A stretch of DNA of 61,637 nucleotides, from assembly GCA_040753915.1 (NCBI GenBank), contig JBFMDN010000033.1:1-61637 (forward strand), given 5' to 3'. The position numbers were made by a program, and so were the translations under genes. Origin of the DNA: JBFMDN01 sp040753915. Its GTDB lineage: Bacteria; Desulfobacterota; Desulfomonilia; Desulfomonilales; Desulfomonilaceae. The notes below the pieces were generated by a model. That model did no database searches, was not told the origin of the DNA, and saw only the letters and a program-made list of their open reading frames with translations. Of this stretch, positions 26,759-35,439 are shown piece after piece. Positions within the stretch are counted from its first letter, which is position 1, and every line of letters begins with the position of its first letter.

Positions 26759-28831
26759 ATGAAATACGTGGTGGGAGTAGACATAGGAGGCACATTCACC
26801 GATTTGGTTTGTGTAGATGAGAACGGAGAGACCGCTATCGTGAAAACCCCGTCAACACCCGAAGATCCTTCTATTGCGGTCTTGAATGCTCTTCAGCGAG
26901 CTGCAGCAGAGCTGGGAACCACCTACAGCTCATTCCTGGCCGATATCACACGAATATGTCATGGCACTACCGTGAGCACCAATACGGTTCTCACCTGGAC
27001 CGGCGCAAAGGTGGGCCTTATCACCACAAAAGGATTCAGGGACATCCTGGGTATCCGATTCGGGATAAGAGAAACTCCTTACGATTACACGGTGCCGAAA
27101 CCGAGATCGCTTTCCAGAAGGTATCTGCGCGTCCCGGTAGAAGAGCGGATCAAGTGGAATGGTGAGATCGTGGTCCCGCTTAATGAAGATGAGGTCAGGA
27201 AAGCGTGCAGATACCTCAAGCAACAGGGGGTGCAGGCGGTAGTTGTCGGCTTTCTCTGGTCATTCAAAAACAAGACTCATGAAAACCGCGCTGTCGAAAT
27301 CTGCCGTGAGGAGCTTCCCGGGGTATACATTTGCTCGTCTTGCGACATTCAACCCGAGATTCGTGAGTACTGGCGTTTCAGCACGGCAGTGCTCAGTGCG
27401 TACGTGGGCCCGAATCTTTCCGGTTACATACACAATCTGGTGCAATCGCTTGATAGTGCCGGATTCAGAGGAGAGCTCCTCATCACTCAATCAAATGCAG
27501 GGGTAATTTCTCCGGAGATTGCAATCGAACAGGCTGTGCGGACCATCCTTTCGGGCCCGGCGTGTGGCCCTGCAGCAGCAGCGTATCTAGCTTCCCCCTT
27601 GAACATAAGGAATTTGATCACCGTGGACATGGGTGGCACGAGCTTTGACGTGTGTCTCATCAAAAACGGACAACCAGCAACAACCCTGGAGACGGCAGTC
27701 GGCGGTGTTTACCATATGCGGCTTCCCATGATCGACGTCCACACTATCGGGGCCGGAGGAGGCAGCATTGCGTGGCTGGACAAGATGAACGTCCTCCACG
27801 TCGGGCCGAAAAGCGCTGGATCCGTTCCCGGTCCTGCATGTTACGGACGTGGCGGGACAGAACCCACCAGCACTGACGCGGATCTGGTTCTCGGGTATAT
27901 CAATCCCGATTTCTTCAATGGTGGTGAGACCATTCTCGACAAGGGTCTTGCCGAGAAGGCAATAAAGGAACATATTGCTGACCCACTGGGAATTACCGTC
28001 GTGGAAGCTGCCAAGGCCATACGCAAGATTATCGATCACAACATGTCCGACGCCATATCGACGGTCTCCGTGGAACGGGGCGAAGACCCAAGAAAGTTTA
28101 CCCTCGTGGCCGCGGGTGGAGCGGGGCCAGTTCACGTTACGGATCTCGCCAACAAGCTCAATATAAGACAGATTCTTATTTCTAGAAACTCGTCCATTTT
28201 CTGTGCCATGGGAAGCATCATTGCAGATCTCAGGCACGATTTCGTCACCTCCGTAGTCACCAAGACGAGTGCGGCCGATTTGGACGCCCTGAACAAGGCA
28301 TACCTGGATATGCGCGCAATCGGGGACGAATACCTTTCTCGCGAAGGCATCTCCGAAGGAGACAGATATTACGAGAAATCTGTGGATATGCGATACAAGG
28401 GCCAATTCCATGAAGTCGAGCTTCCTTTACCCAAAGGCCCCTTGAGTGACGCCATGAGAGAATACATGGTGAACGAGTTCCATAAGAAGCACGAGGAGCT
28501 GTACGGATATAACGACACCGTGGAAACGGAGATCATAAATCTTCGAAGGTCATGTTACGGGAGAGTGGTGGCCCCGGAACGGAGGGCCATGCCTTTGTCG
28601 TCTCCCGATGCGAGGAAATTCATCAAAGGAACGAGAGAGGTTTATTTTGAAGAAGAATTCGGTTTTGTCCCGACCACCATATTCGACGGCGATCGAGTTC
28701 AGCCCGGGAACATTATTGATGGACCAGCGATAGTCGAACAGAAGACCACTACCGTGGTCGTTCCCCCGAAGGCCAGACTCGAGGTAACAAGCTTCGGCGA
28801 TTACTTATTGAGGCTGGGGGCCGAGAGCTAA
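26759..28831 (+). CDS. Hydantoinase/oxoprolinase/acetone-carboxylase-type subunit A
   Basis: A 690-residue ASKHA-fold ATPase subunit of the HyuA family: VVGVDIGGTFTDLVCVDE at the N-terminus, CHGTTVSTNTV, the LSGPACGPAAAA segment, the second phosphate loop ITVDMGGTSFDVCLI, TIGAGGGSIAW and FTLVAAGGAGPVH. Family members hydrolyse ATP to open cyclic amides (hydantoin, 5-oxoproline, caprolactam) or to carboxylate ketones (acetone, acetophenone). Start is ATG 26759, supported by AAGGAG eight bases upstream. Subunit B follows 24 bp later, then a CoA ligase, which parallels the acetophenone carboxylase plus acyl-CoA ligase arrangement, although the small extra carboxylase subunits are not seen. Confidence 0.9.
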   Translation: MKYVVGVDIGGTFTDLVCVDENGETAIVKTPSTPEDPSIAVLNALQRAAAELGTTYSSFLADITRICHGTTVSTNTVLTWTGAKVGLITTKGFRDILGIRFGIRETPYDYTVPKPRSLSRRYLRVPVEERIKWNGEIVVPLNEDEVRKACRYLKQQGVQAVVVGFLWSFKNKTHENRAVEICREELPGVYICSSCDIQPEIREYWRFSTAVLSAYVGPNLSGYIHNLVQSLDSAGFRGELLITQSNAGVISPEIAIEQAVRTILSGPACGPAAAAYLASPLNIRNLITVDMGGTSFDVCLIKNGQPATTLETAVGGVYHMRLPMIDVHTIGAGGGSIAWLDKMNVLHVGPKSAGSVPGPACYGRGGTEPTSTDADLVLGYINPDFFNGGETILDKGLAEKAIKEHIADPLGITVVEAAKAIRKIIDHNMSDAISTVSVERGEDPRKFTLVAAGGAGPVHVTDLANKLNIRQILISRNSSIFCAMGSIIADLRHDFVTSVVTKTSAADLDALNKAYLDMRAIGDEYLSREGISEGDRYYEKSVDMRYKGQFHEVELPLPKGPLSDAMREYMVNEFHKKHEELYGYNDTVETEIINLRRSCYGRVVAPERRAMPLSSPDARKFIKGTREVYFEEEFGFVPTTIFDGDRVQPGNIIDGPAIVEQKTTTVVVPPKARLEVTSFGDYLLRLGAES

Positions 28832-28855
28832 CCCCTTGACATGGAGGCAAGAAAA

Positions 28856-30637
28856 ATGACTCAGGATAAGTTCAGGCTGAAGAGCGATCCCGCCGATTTT
28901 TCAATTCTTACATCGGCCACGTTCACCATTGCAAGAGAAATGGGGAAAAACATGGAGCGCACCGCTCGGGCCCCCATCTATTTTGCTGCACACGACTTCG
29001 TCACTACGATCATAACGCTCGAGTCAGAGCTGTTGGCACTTGCCGAATACATTCCTGTTCTCATTGGGACCACTCCATTCGCGGTGAAGGCTGTCAAGAG
29101 CTACTTTCAAGATGACATCCATGAAGGGGACGTCTTCCTGTGCAACGATCCGTACACCCTGGACGGAGGCGGACAACTGGCAGATTGGTGCATCGTATAT
29201 CCTGTTTTCTGGAACAACAAGCACATCCTTTGGATAGCCAACAAGGCCCATCAGCAAGATACGGGGGGCGGAGCACCCGGTGGTTACAATCCGGCTGCAA
29301 TCGATGTGTACGCAGAAGGCCTTCGCATTCCTCCCGTCAGGATCTTTGAGAAGGGCAAAGAGCGCAAAGATGTTTTCAATCTCATCATGACCAATGTCCG
29401 AATTCCGGAGACCCAGAGAGGCGACCTCTTGTCCATGATAGGCTCTGCTCGCATAGGAGAAAGACGGATCGGAAAACTGTATGAGACCTATGGTGAGGAG
29501 AAAATCGACACCTTCATGGAGGATCTCCAGAATTACGGCGAATTCATGATGAGAGAAGAAATCGCCAAGATACCTGACGGAGCCTACCACAGCGAAATTC
29601 GCGGCAATGACGGGGCATCGCCAGTCGTCTGCGATATGACGGTCAGTGGGACAGATATCACCGTGGATTTCAGTGAAAGCGGCCCCATGTCTAATCAGTA
29701 CATTAACAGTCCCCTTGCGAACACGGTGAGCTGTGTGTACATGGCTCTCATGACATCCATAGGCAAAAGGATCCAATACCGGTGCGGTGGCTGTTACCGC
29801 CCGATACGGATTGTTACCAAGCCGGGAACCATAACACATGCCATGTACCCGGTCACCCAGGGCAACTGTACCAACTTTATCGCAAAACAGATCATTGAAT
29901 CGTTCTGGAGTGCTCTCAGTCTGGCGGTCCCAGAGGAGGTTCCTGCAGGTTGGGGGTCGATCAATTACTGGGTGTTCGCAGGCCTGGATCCGAGACGCAT
30001 GGAAGGCTACGGCAGCCCGGATTTCCAAGGTTGTTCAAGCGGCGCAGGGGCTATCTGGGGCGTTGACGGATGGCCTACCAACGGGCCGCAGATATGCAGT
30101 GGAACGCTTTATTACCCCGAAATCGAAGTGGTTGAAGGCCTGTATCCGATAATCTGGGAAAAATGGGAATGGGCTACGGATTCGGCAGGAGCCGGCAAAT
30201 GGCGCGGGGGTTTTGGGGTGGATAACATCTGGGTCTGTGATTCAGATCCCGCCCCCATGCATCTGGCATACGCGGCCGACCCGTGCGATTACCTCCCCGC
30301 TCCAGCCATCGCCGGTGGGAAGCTCCCGGTAGCCAATTCAAAGAGTCTGATCTTGGCCGACGGGACGGTGGAAACGCCCCAGGATGTCCGGGCAAAGATG
30401 ATCTACATGCTCCGAACCGGTGACAAGGCCATCGATGTGGTTCAAGGCGGAGCCGGGGTGGGCAATCCCCTGGAGCGGGACGTTGAAGCAGTCAGAGAAG
30501 ATGTGCGCGACGAGTTGGTTTCTCTTGAAACCGCGAGAAAAATATACGGAGTGGTTATCGACCCCGCCACCTTCGATGTTGACATTGAAGCCACAGATCA
30601 CTTGAGAAGGCAGCTCATGAGCTCCGAGCTCCCGTGA
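28856..30637 (+). CDS. Hydantoinase/acetone-carboxylase-type subunit B
   Basis: A 593-residue HyuB-family catalytic subunit. The metal-site region is clear: CNDPYTLDGGGQLADWC and the following KAHQQDTGGGAPGG. The C-terminal GGFGVDNIW and QGGAGVGNPLERD segments are also typical. It forms a complex with HyuA. Start is ATG 28856, with GGAGG (28843-28847) eight bases before it; an earlier ATG at 28841 overlaps that ribosome site. Substrate is unknown: a lactam or a ketone are the two family options. Confidence 0.9.
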   Translation: MTQDKFRLKSDPADFSILTSATFTIAREMGKNMERTARAPIYFAAHDFVTTIITLESELLALAEYIPVLIGTTPFAVKAVKSYFQDDIHEGDVFLCNDPYTLDGGGQLADWCIVYPVFWNNKHILWIANKAHQQDTGGGAPGGYNPAAIDVYAEGLRIPPVRIFEKGKERKDVFNLIMTNVRIPETQRGDLLSMIGSARIGERRIGKLYETYGEEKIDTFMEDLQNYGEFMMREEIAKIPDGAYHSEIRGNDGASPVVCDMTVSGTDITVDFSESGPMSNQYINSPLANTVSCVYMALMTSIGKRIQYRCGGCYRPIRIVTKPGTITHAMYPVTQGNCTNFIAKQIIESFWSALSLAVPEEVPAGWGSINYWVFAGLDPRRMEGYGSPDFQGCSSGAGAIWGVDGWPTNGPQICSGTLYYPEIEVVEGLYPIIWEKWEWATDSAGAGKWRGGFGVDNIWVCDSDPAPMHLAYAADPCDYLPAPAIAGGKLPVANSKSLILADGTVETPQDVRAKMIYMLRTGDKAIDVVQGGAGVGNPLERDVEAVREDVRDELVSLETARKIYGVVIDPATFDVDIEATDHLRRQLMSSELP

Positions 30638-30784
30638 CTCCCGGTTTGCTCTGCATAAAGGGCCCTGGCTCTCTCATGGGCCATGGCCCTGCTGGGCAGC
30701 ATGATTGTTGCTGCATCCGGGCCTCAACCAGCCACAGGACTTCATCGCGCTTGAGGAGGGTACTAGAGCTGAGAGGAGAACATC

Positions 30785-32389
30785 ATGGTAGTTGGGGATG
30801 AATTGAGGAGAGGCTGTGAGAATCATCCAAACAAGCTTGCAGTAAGAGATATGTATGGGAAGTACTTCTCCGAGGGCTTCAGCCTCACGTATCGGGAGCT
30901 CTTTGAATCGGTTAATCGCCTGGGAAACAGCTTTGTCTCCATGGGATTGTCAAGAGGAGACAGAGTTGCCGTTCAAACAGGGACCGGAGTCGGCCATGTA
31001 ATCAGCTTGCTTGCCGCCGCCAAGGTCGGAATGGCTCTTACGCCGGTGGATCGGTCCAATATGGCCGAGGAGATTACGTATGTCATCCAGGATAGCGGGG
31101 CTCGTGCACTTGTGTGCGATGCGGACTTGTACTCCACAAAGATTGACCCGATCAGGAAAAACCTGCCCTCGGTAGAATTCTATATCGGCATCGGTGCCGG
31201 CCACCCGTGTCAATTCGACTTCGATTCCCTCATCAAAGACGGTTCTTCCAACGAGCCAGACGTGAAAGTCGACGAGGATGACATGCTCACCCTGATTTAC
31301 ACGAGCGGAACGACAGGAAGACCCAAGGGAGTTCCCCTGACTCATAGGAATTGGACGTTCAGTGCGTACATGTGGGCGGCCGAACTGGGAATCCATCCTT
31401 ACACGAGATGGCTCCTCGTAATGCCCCTCCATACATCCGGCGGCACGGGTCTCACCCTCGCCTCGGCCATTCGAGGCTGTTCGCTTGTTGTCACTAATCC
31501 CGATCCCAAGAAAATCCTCCACCTGATCGAAAAGGAGAAGATCACATTCACCCAGTTCAGTCCAACCTTGCTTGCCAATGTCATAAGGCATCCTGACGCC
31601 AAGAAGACTGATGTATCGAGCGTGGAGCACTGGTTTACCTCCGCTGCCCCCATATCTGCACAATTGTTGAGTGAAGGAGCCCAGTACTTTGGGGAGAAGT
31701 TCACTCAGCTCTTTGGCACAACAGAAACAGCTCTGCTCGGCACGGTCTTGCGTCCTCAGGACGTCTCGGTGCAAGGCGCCCTCGCCAAGAGGCTCACTTC
31801 TATCGGAAAGTCCTCTTTGGGTTACGAGACCAAGGTAGTTGACTTGAATGGCAATCTCGTCGAACCGGGAGGCTCCGGGGAATTACTCATCAGAGGCGGC
31901 GGGGTAGCAAGCGGGTATTGGAAGATCCCCGAAGCGAGCGATTTTCGGGACGGCTGGTGGCATTCCGGCGACATCGTACGTATTGACGAGGACGGGTACT
32001 ATTATGTCATAGACCGCATGAAAGATATGATCCTTACCGGTGGCATGAACGTGTACCCCCGCGAGGTCGAGGATGTTATAGCCGAGCATCCGGCAGTTCA
32101 TCTTGTCAGTGTCATTGGGGTTCCGGATGATAAATGGGGCGAGAGCGTTAAGGCGGTCATCGTGCTCAAGGAGGGAGCGGAGAGCACAGAAGAAGAGATT
32201 ATCGACCATTGCAGGGCGAGGCTCGCTTCGTACAAGAAACCGAAGTCAGTGGATTTCATTGATATCTCTGAAATGCCCCTGATGGGAGGAGGCTACAAGG
32301 TAAGAAAGAGAGATCTGAGGGAACGGTACAGAAAAGAGTACGAGAGGGCCAAGAACGCCAAGATCGATAGCTGGGGCGCGGCCTCGTGA
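30785..32389 (+). CDS. AMP-forming acyl-CoA synthetase/CoA ligase
   Basis: A 534-residue ANL-superfamily ligase with the P-loop YTSGTTGRPKG near residue 172, FGTTETALL, WWHSGDIVRIDEDG, DMILTGGMNVYPREVED and the late catalytic-Lys region GGGYKVRKRDLRERY. It adenylates a carboxylate and transfers it to CoA. Placement after hyuAB suggests that it activates the acid produced by that enzyme (ring-opened amide or beta-keto acid). GAGGAG precedes ATG 30785. The 147-bp gap from hyuB is the largest in the cluster. Confidence 0.9.
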   Translation: MVVGDELRRGCENHPNKLAVRDMYGKYFSEGFSLTYRELFESVNRLGNSFVSMGLSRGDRVAVQTGTGVGHVISLLAAAKVGMALTPVDRSNMAEEITYVIQDSGARALVCDADLYSTKIDPIRKNLPSVEFYIGIGAGHPCQFDFDSLIKDGSSNEPDVKVDEDDMLTLIYTSGTTGRPKGVPLTHRNWTFSAYMWAAELGIHPYTRWLLVMPLHTSGGTGLTLASAIRGCSLVVTNPDPKKILHLIEKEKITFTQFSPTLLANVIRHPDAKKTDVSSVEHWFTSAAPISAQLLSEGAQYFGEKFTQLFGTTETALLGTVLRPQDVSVQGALAKRLTSIGKSSLGYETKVVDLNGNLVEPGGSGELLIRGGGVASGYWKIPEASDFRDGWWHSGDIVRIDEDGYYYVIDRMKDMILTGGMNVYPREVEDVIAEHPAVHLVSVIGVPDDKWGESVKAVIVLKEGAESTEEEIIDHCRARLASYKKPKSVDFIDISEMPLMGGGYKVRKRDLRERYRKEYERAKNAKIDSWGAAS

Positions 32390-32491
32390 CAAGAGACGGC
32401 GGTAGGCCTCCGATTGTGGCGTCATACCAATTCGCCGCCAATGATCCTGATATGCAGATAGATTTCTGCCTCAGCACATGGGAGCCTGGCA

Positions 32492-33637
32492 ATGGATTTC
32501 GAATTCACAGAAGAGCAGCGAGAATTCCGAAAGCATATCGCTCGTTATGTAGACGACAAGGTCATACCTGTCGCTGAATCTCTCGATGAAACGGAGGAGT
32601 TTCCCCGGGATATCGTCAGGGAGCTTGGTCAGCTCGGCTACCTCGGCATCAGATATCCTGAAGAATATGGAGGCAGCGGGCTGAAGAATCCCAATATATT
32701 TCATTGCATCTTTTGCGAGGAGTTGGCCCGGGGCTCATTGGGCGTGGCGTCGGTCCTTGGCATGCACACGTCCACTGCGACTCATACAGTTTACGCGTGG
32801 GGCACGGAGGAGCTGAAACAAGAATACCTTGTCCCGGCGTTGTCAGGTGAAAAGGTGGCAGCATTTGGGCTAACGGAGCCCGGGGCGGGCTCGGATGCTG
32901 CGGCAATCAGGACCAAAGCGGTAAAAACCGATAAAGGATATCTCCTGAACGGCACAAAGATCTTCATTAGCAATGGGACCGTAGCCGATTTTGTGACCAT
33001 TGCCGCCAAGACCGACCCGGAGAAGGGTGTTCACGGGATCTCGCTCTTTCTGGTGGATACAAAGGCGCCGGGATTCTCTGTTGGCCGCCGGCTGGAGAAG
33101 TTCAGCAACAAGTCCTCCGATACCGCGGAGCTGATACTGGAAAACTTGGAAGTTCCTGTGGACCATCTGTTGGGACAGGAGAACCAGGGGTTCACCAATG
33201 TGTACATCTCTCTCGCCATCGATCGAATCATGACGGCTGCGCTGGCACTCGGGTTGGCCAAGTCTGCGTACCAGGCGGCTTACAAGTATTCGAAAGAGCG
33301 TGAGCAGTTCGGCCGGCCAATATGCAAGTTCCAGGCAGTACAGTTCCGACTGGTGGACATGTTGGCTATGTTGAAGACTGCCGAGCTCCACACGTACTAT
33401 GCGGCTTGGACGGCCGATCACCAGGAAAACCCTACGGAGGCGGCCGCGATTGCCAAGCTGGTAGCCACAGAAGCAGCTAACTATATCTGCAGAATGGCTA
33501 CATCGATCTTTGGAGGATACGGCTTGATGAAGGAATTCCCTGTGCAAAGGTATCTCCGGGACTCCTTCTTCCCTCTTGTAGCTGGTGGGACCAATGACAT
33601 CATGAAGCTCATAGTTGCACGACAGATCGGGCTTTGA
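32492..33637 (+). CDS. Acyl-CoA dehydrogenase-family protein
   Basis: A 381-residue flavoprotein of the acyl-CoA dehydrogenase fold: FTEEQREFRKHIARYV, FGLTEPGAGSDAAA (FAD/substrate loop), FISNGTVADF, REQFGRPICKFQAVQ and FGGYGLMKEFPVQRYLRDSF. At the usual catalytic-base position (YEGT in medium-chain enzymes) the sequence reads VAGGTND, with Gly instead of Glu. At the alternative LCAD-type position (ERI) it has Asp (IDRIMTAALALG). It may therefore use Asp or catalyse an atypical elimination. It is the last gene of the cluster, which then ends at a short IR-bounded repeat. Confidence 0.85.
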   Translation: MDFEFTEEQREFRKHIARYVDDKVIPVAESLDETEEFPRDIVRELGQLGYLGIRYPEEYGGSGLKNPNIFHCIFCEELARGSLGVASVLGMHTSTATHTVYAWGTEELKQEYLVPALSGEKVAAFGLTEPGAGSDAAAIRTKAVKTDKGYLLNGTKIFISNGTVADFVTIAAKTDPEKGVHGISLFLVDTKAPGFSVGRRLEKFSNKSSDTAELILENLEVPVDHLLGQENQGFTNVYISLAIDRIMTAALALGLAKSAYQAAYKYSKEREQFGRPICKFQAVQFRLVDMLAMLKTAELHTYYAAWTADHQENPTEAAAIAKLVATEAANYICRMATSIFGGYGLMKEFPVQRYLRDSFFPLVAGGTNDIMKLIVARQIGL

Positions 33638-33755
33638 CTCGCGGCAATGTGTTAGCCTGTAACGACGTCGGTCAAATGTAAAAGCTGCCGCATTTCTCTA
33701 CAGATCCGATACGGAATCCTTCTTCAGATGGATGGAGATCCTGACATCCGGCCGT

Positions 33756-33841
33756 ATAGTGGAGCGCATTGAGAACGGGTCCGAGCTCATTCGGAGACTG
33801 GGTCATCGACGACATCGTGAAAGCGTTCGTTGCGCTCCACT
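33756..33841. repeat. IR-bounded short repeat, copy C
   Basis: AGTGGAGCGCA near the left end and TGCGCTCCACT at the right are 11-bp inverted repeats about 86 bp apart, about 120 bp after the acyl-CoA dehydrogenase gene. Third member of the family seen at 17331 and 24863. The rest of the 430-bp gap (33638-34068) shows no supportable gene. Confidence 0.55.
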
Positions 33842-34010
33842 GCACGGAAACTCTCAGAACGATCCTGTCCTTATGGGTGATGAATCCGCGCGTCATGGCC
33901 CTCGGTGATCCTCCGAGCCGTAGGCTGCACAAGAGATTCGACCATAAATCAAAGAGAAAAGCGGTCGCTCCGAAAAGGATCGCGCGCCGGGGCCTGTGCT
34001 CTCATCTCAC

Positions 34011-34039
34011 TTGACTCGGAAGGCTCATAGCGGTAACCT
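34011..34039 (+). promoter_or_regulatory. Possible trkA promoter
   Basis: TTGACT (34011-34016), a 17-base spacer and TAACCT (34034-34039) end 29 bases before the trkA start codon. The -10 match is weak. Confidence 0.35.
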
Positions 34040-34068
34040 CCGCGCGATCTTTTAGGAGCCTTCAGACC

Positions 34069-35439
34069 GTGAGCATCATCATAATTGGCGCAGGCGAGAT
34101 GGGATACCAGCTTGCTCGGAGGTTGTCCCTCGAGAAGCAGGATGTCGTTATCATAGACAAAGATCCCGACAAGGTGAAGTTTGTCCATGAAACTCTCGAC
34201 GTCCAGGCGCTTGTTGGCAGAGGTTCGTCGCCTTCTGTCCTGAAGGAGGCGGGGATCGGCAAGGCCAGCATTCTCGTGGCCGTCACGGACACGGATGAAG
34301 TGAATCTGGTGGGCTGCTTTGTCGCGGGCTTCTTCAATAAGTTCATGAAGAAGGTTGCCCGATTGCGGCAGGACGACTACCACGAGTTGTCGCAAATAGC
34401 GGACACGAAACAACTCGGCGTGGACCTGGTTATCAGCCCTGAGAACGAAGCCGTGGACAAGCTCCTAAAGGTCATCAACATCCCCTACGCAACGGACGTG
34501 ATAGATTTCGCTGAGGGCAGGATCAAGCTCTTCGGCATTAATTTGGACGAGCAGTCCCCTCTCGTGGGCCACTCTCTCTTGGGTCTCCGCGAGATCTATC
34601 CGAAAGACAAGCTGCTTATCCCAACAATATTCAGAGGGTCCGACGTAATTATTCCGCGAGGATCGGATATTCTCAGAGCCGGCGACACCATTTACATTAT
34701 AGCTCCGCAGACCATGATCCCGAGGCTTGTGGAGATGTCCGGCCTCAAAGGGGCCGTACCCAAGAATTTCATGATATTGGGCGGTACAACGATCGGCGTC
34801 CGTATAGCCCAGGAGCTAGAGAAACAGGGGGCCAGTCAAATCCGCCTCGTAGAAGGTAACCTGGAGAGATGCGAGGAAATAGCCGCCAAGCTGGATTATA
34901 CCATGGTGCTCCGAGTCGGTTCCGTGGACGAAGATTTTCTTCGCAGCGAAGGGATCGGCCAGTTGGACGCATTTCTCGCCATGACCGAAGACGATGAGGA
35001 CAACGCCCTCACCGCACTCTTGGCAAAGAAGATGGGAGTGCCCCGCGTAGCTGCCCTGACCAACAAAGTCGAGTACCACCGGCTTCTCGCAGCCATCGGA
35101 GTTGATGTTGTGGTGAATCCTCGGCTCGAAGGGGCGTCGCGCATTCTCCAATTCATCAGGAAGGGCAAGGTGATGGCAGTTTCCATGCTGCCTGGGGAGG
35201 GACTTGAGGCCATTGAGTTCCAGGCCCTCGAAACGTCCCAGCTCGTTGGAAAGCCCCTCAAGAAAATCCGTTTTCCGTCCGGAGCGATATTGGGAGCGGT
35301 TGAGAGGGGAAGAGACTTCTTCATTCCGGACGGAAGCACCGTCATTCAGCCGGAGGATCGCATCATCGTGTTCGCGAGAAGAGAAGCGGTCCCCAAGGTG
35401 GAAAGGCTCGTGACCGTCAGCCCCGACTACTTCGGATGA
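34069..35439 (+). CDS. trkA: Trk potassium-uptake regulatory subunit TrkA
   Basis: Cytoplasmic NAD(H)/nucleotide-binding gating subunit of the Trk K+ uptake system. Two tandem RCK units are visible: the first Rossmann fold begins SIIIIGAGEMGYQLAR with VIIDKDPDKV, and the second begins FMILGGTTIGVRIAQELEK with VRLVEGNLERC near residue 228; each is followed by a TrkA_C domain. It is 456 residues, as expected. Start is GTG 34069, with AGGAG ten bases upstream. Its stop overlaps the trkH start as ATGA, so the two subunits are co-translated. Confidence 0.95.
   Translation: MSIIIIGAGEMGYQLARRLSLEKQDVVIIDKDPDKVKFVHETLDVQALVGRGSSPSVLKEAGIGKASILVAVTDTDEVNLVGCFVAGFFNKFMKKVARLRQDDYHELSQIADTKQLGVDLVISPENEAVDKLLKVINIPYATDVIDFAEGRIKLFGINLDEQSPLVGHSLLGLREIYPKDKLLIPTIFRGSDVIIPRGSDILRAGDTIYIIAPQTMIPRLVEMSGLKGAVPKNFMILGGTTIGVRIAQELEKQGASQIRLVEGNLERCEEIAAKLDYTMVLRVGSVDEDFLRSEGIGQLDAFLAMTEDDEDNALTALLAKKMGVPRVAALTNKVEYHRLLAAIGVDVVVNPRLEGASRILQFIRKGKVMAVSMLPGEGLEAIEFQALETSQLVGKPLKKIRFPSGAILGAVERGRDFFIPDGSTVIQPEDRIIVFARREAVPKVERLVTVSPDYFG

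Noticed and set aside
33769..34014. 81-codon open frame after the acyl-CoA dehydrogenase gene
   Set aside because: It covers an IR-bounded repeat, has no ribosome site and no recognisable features.
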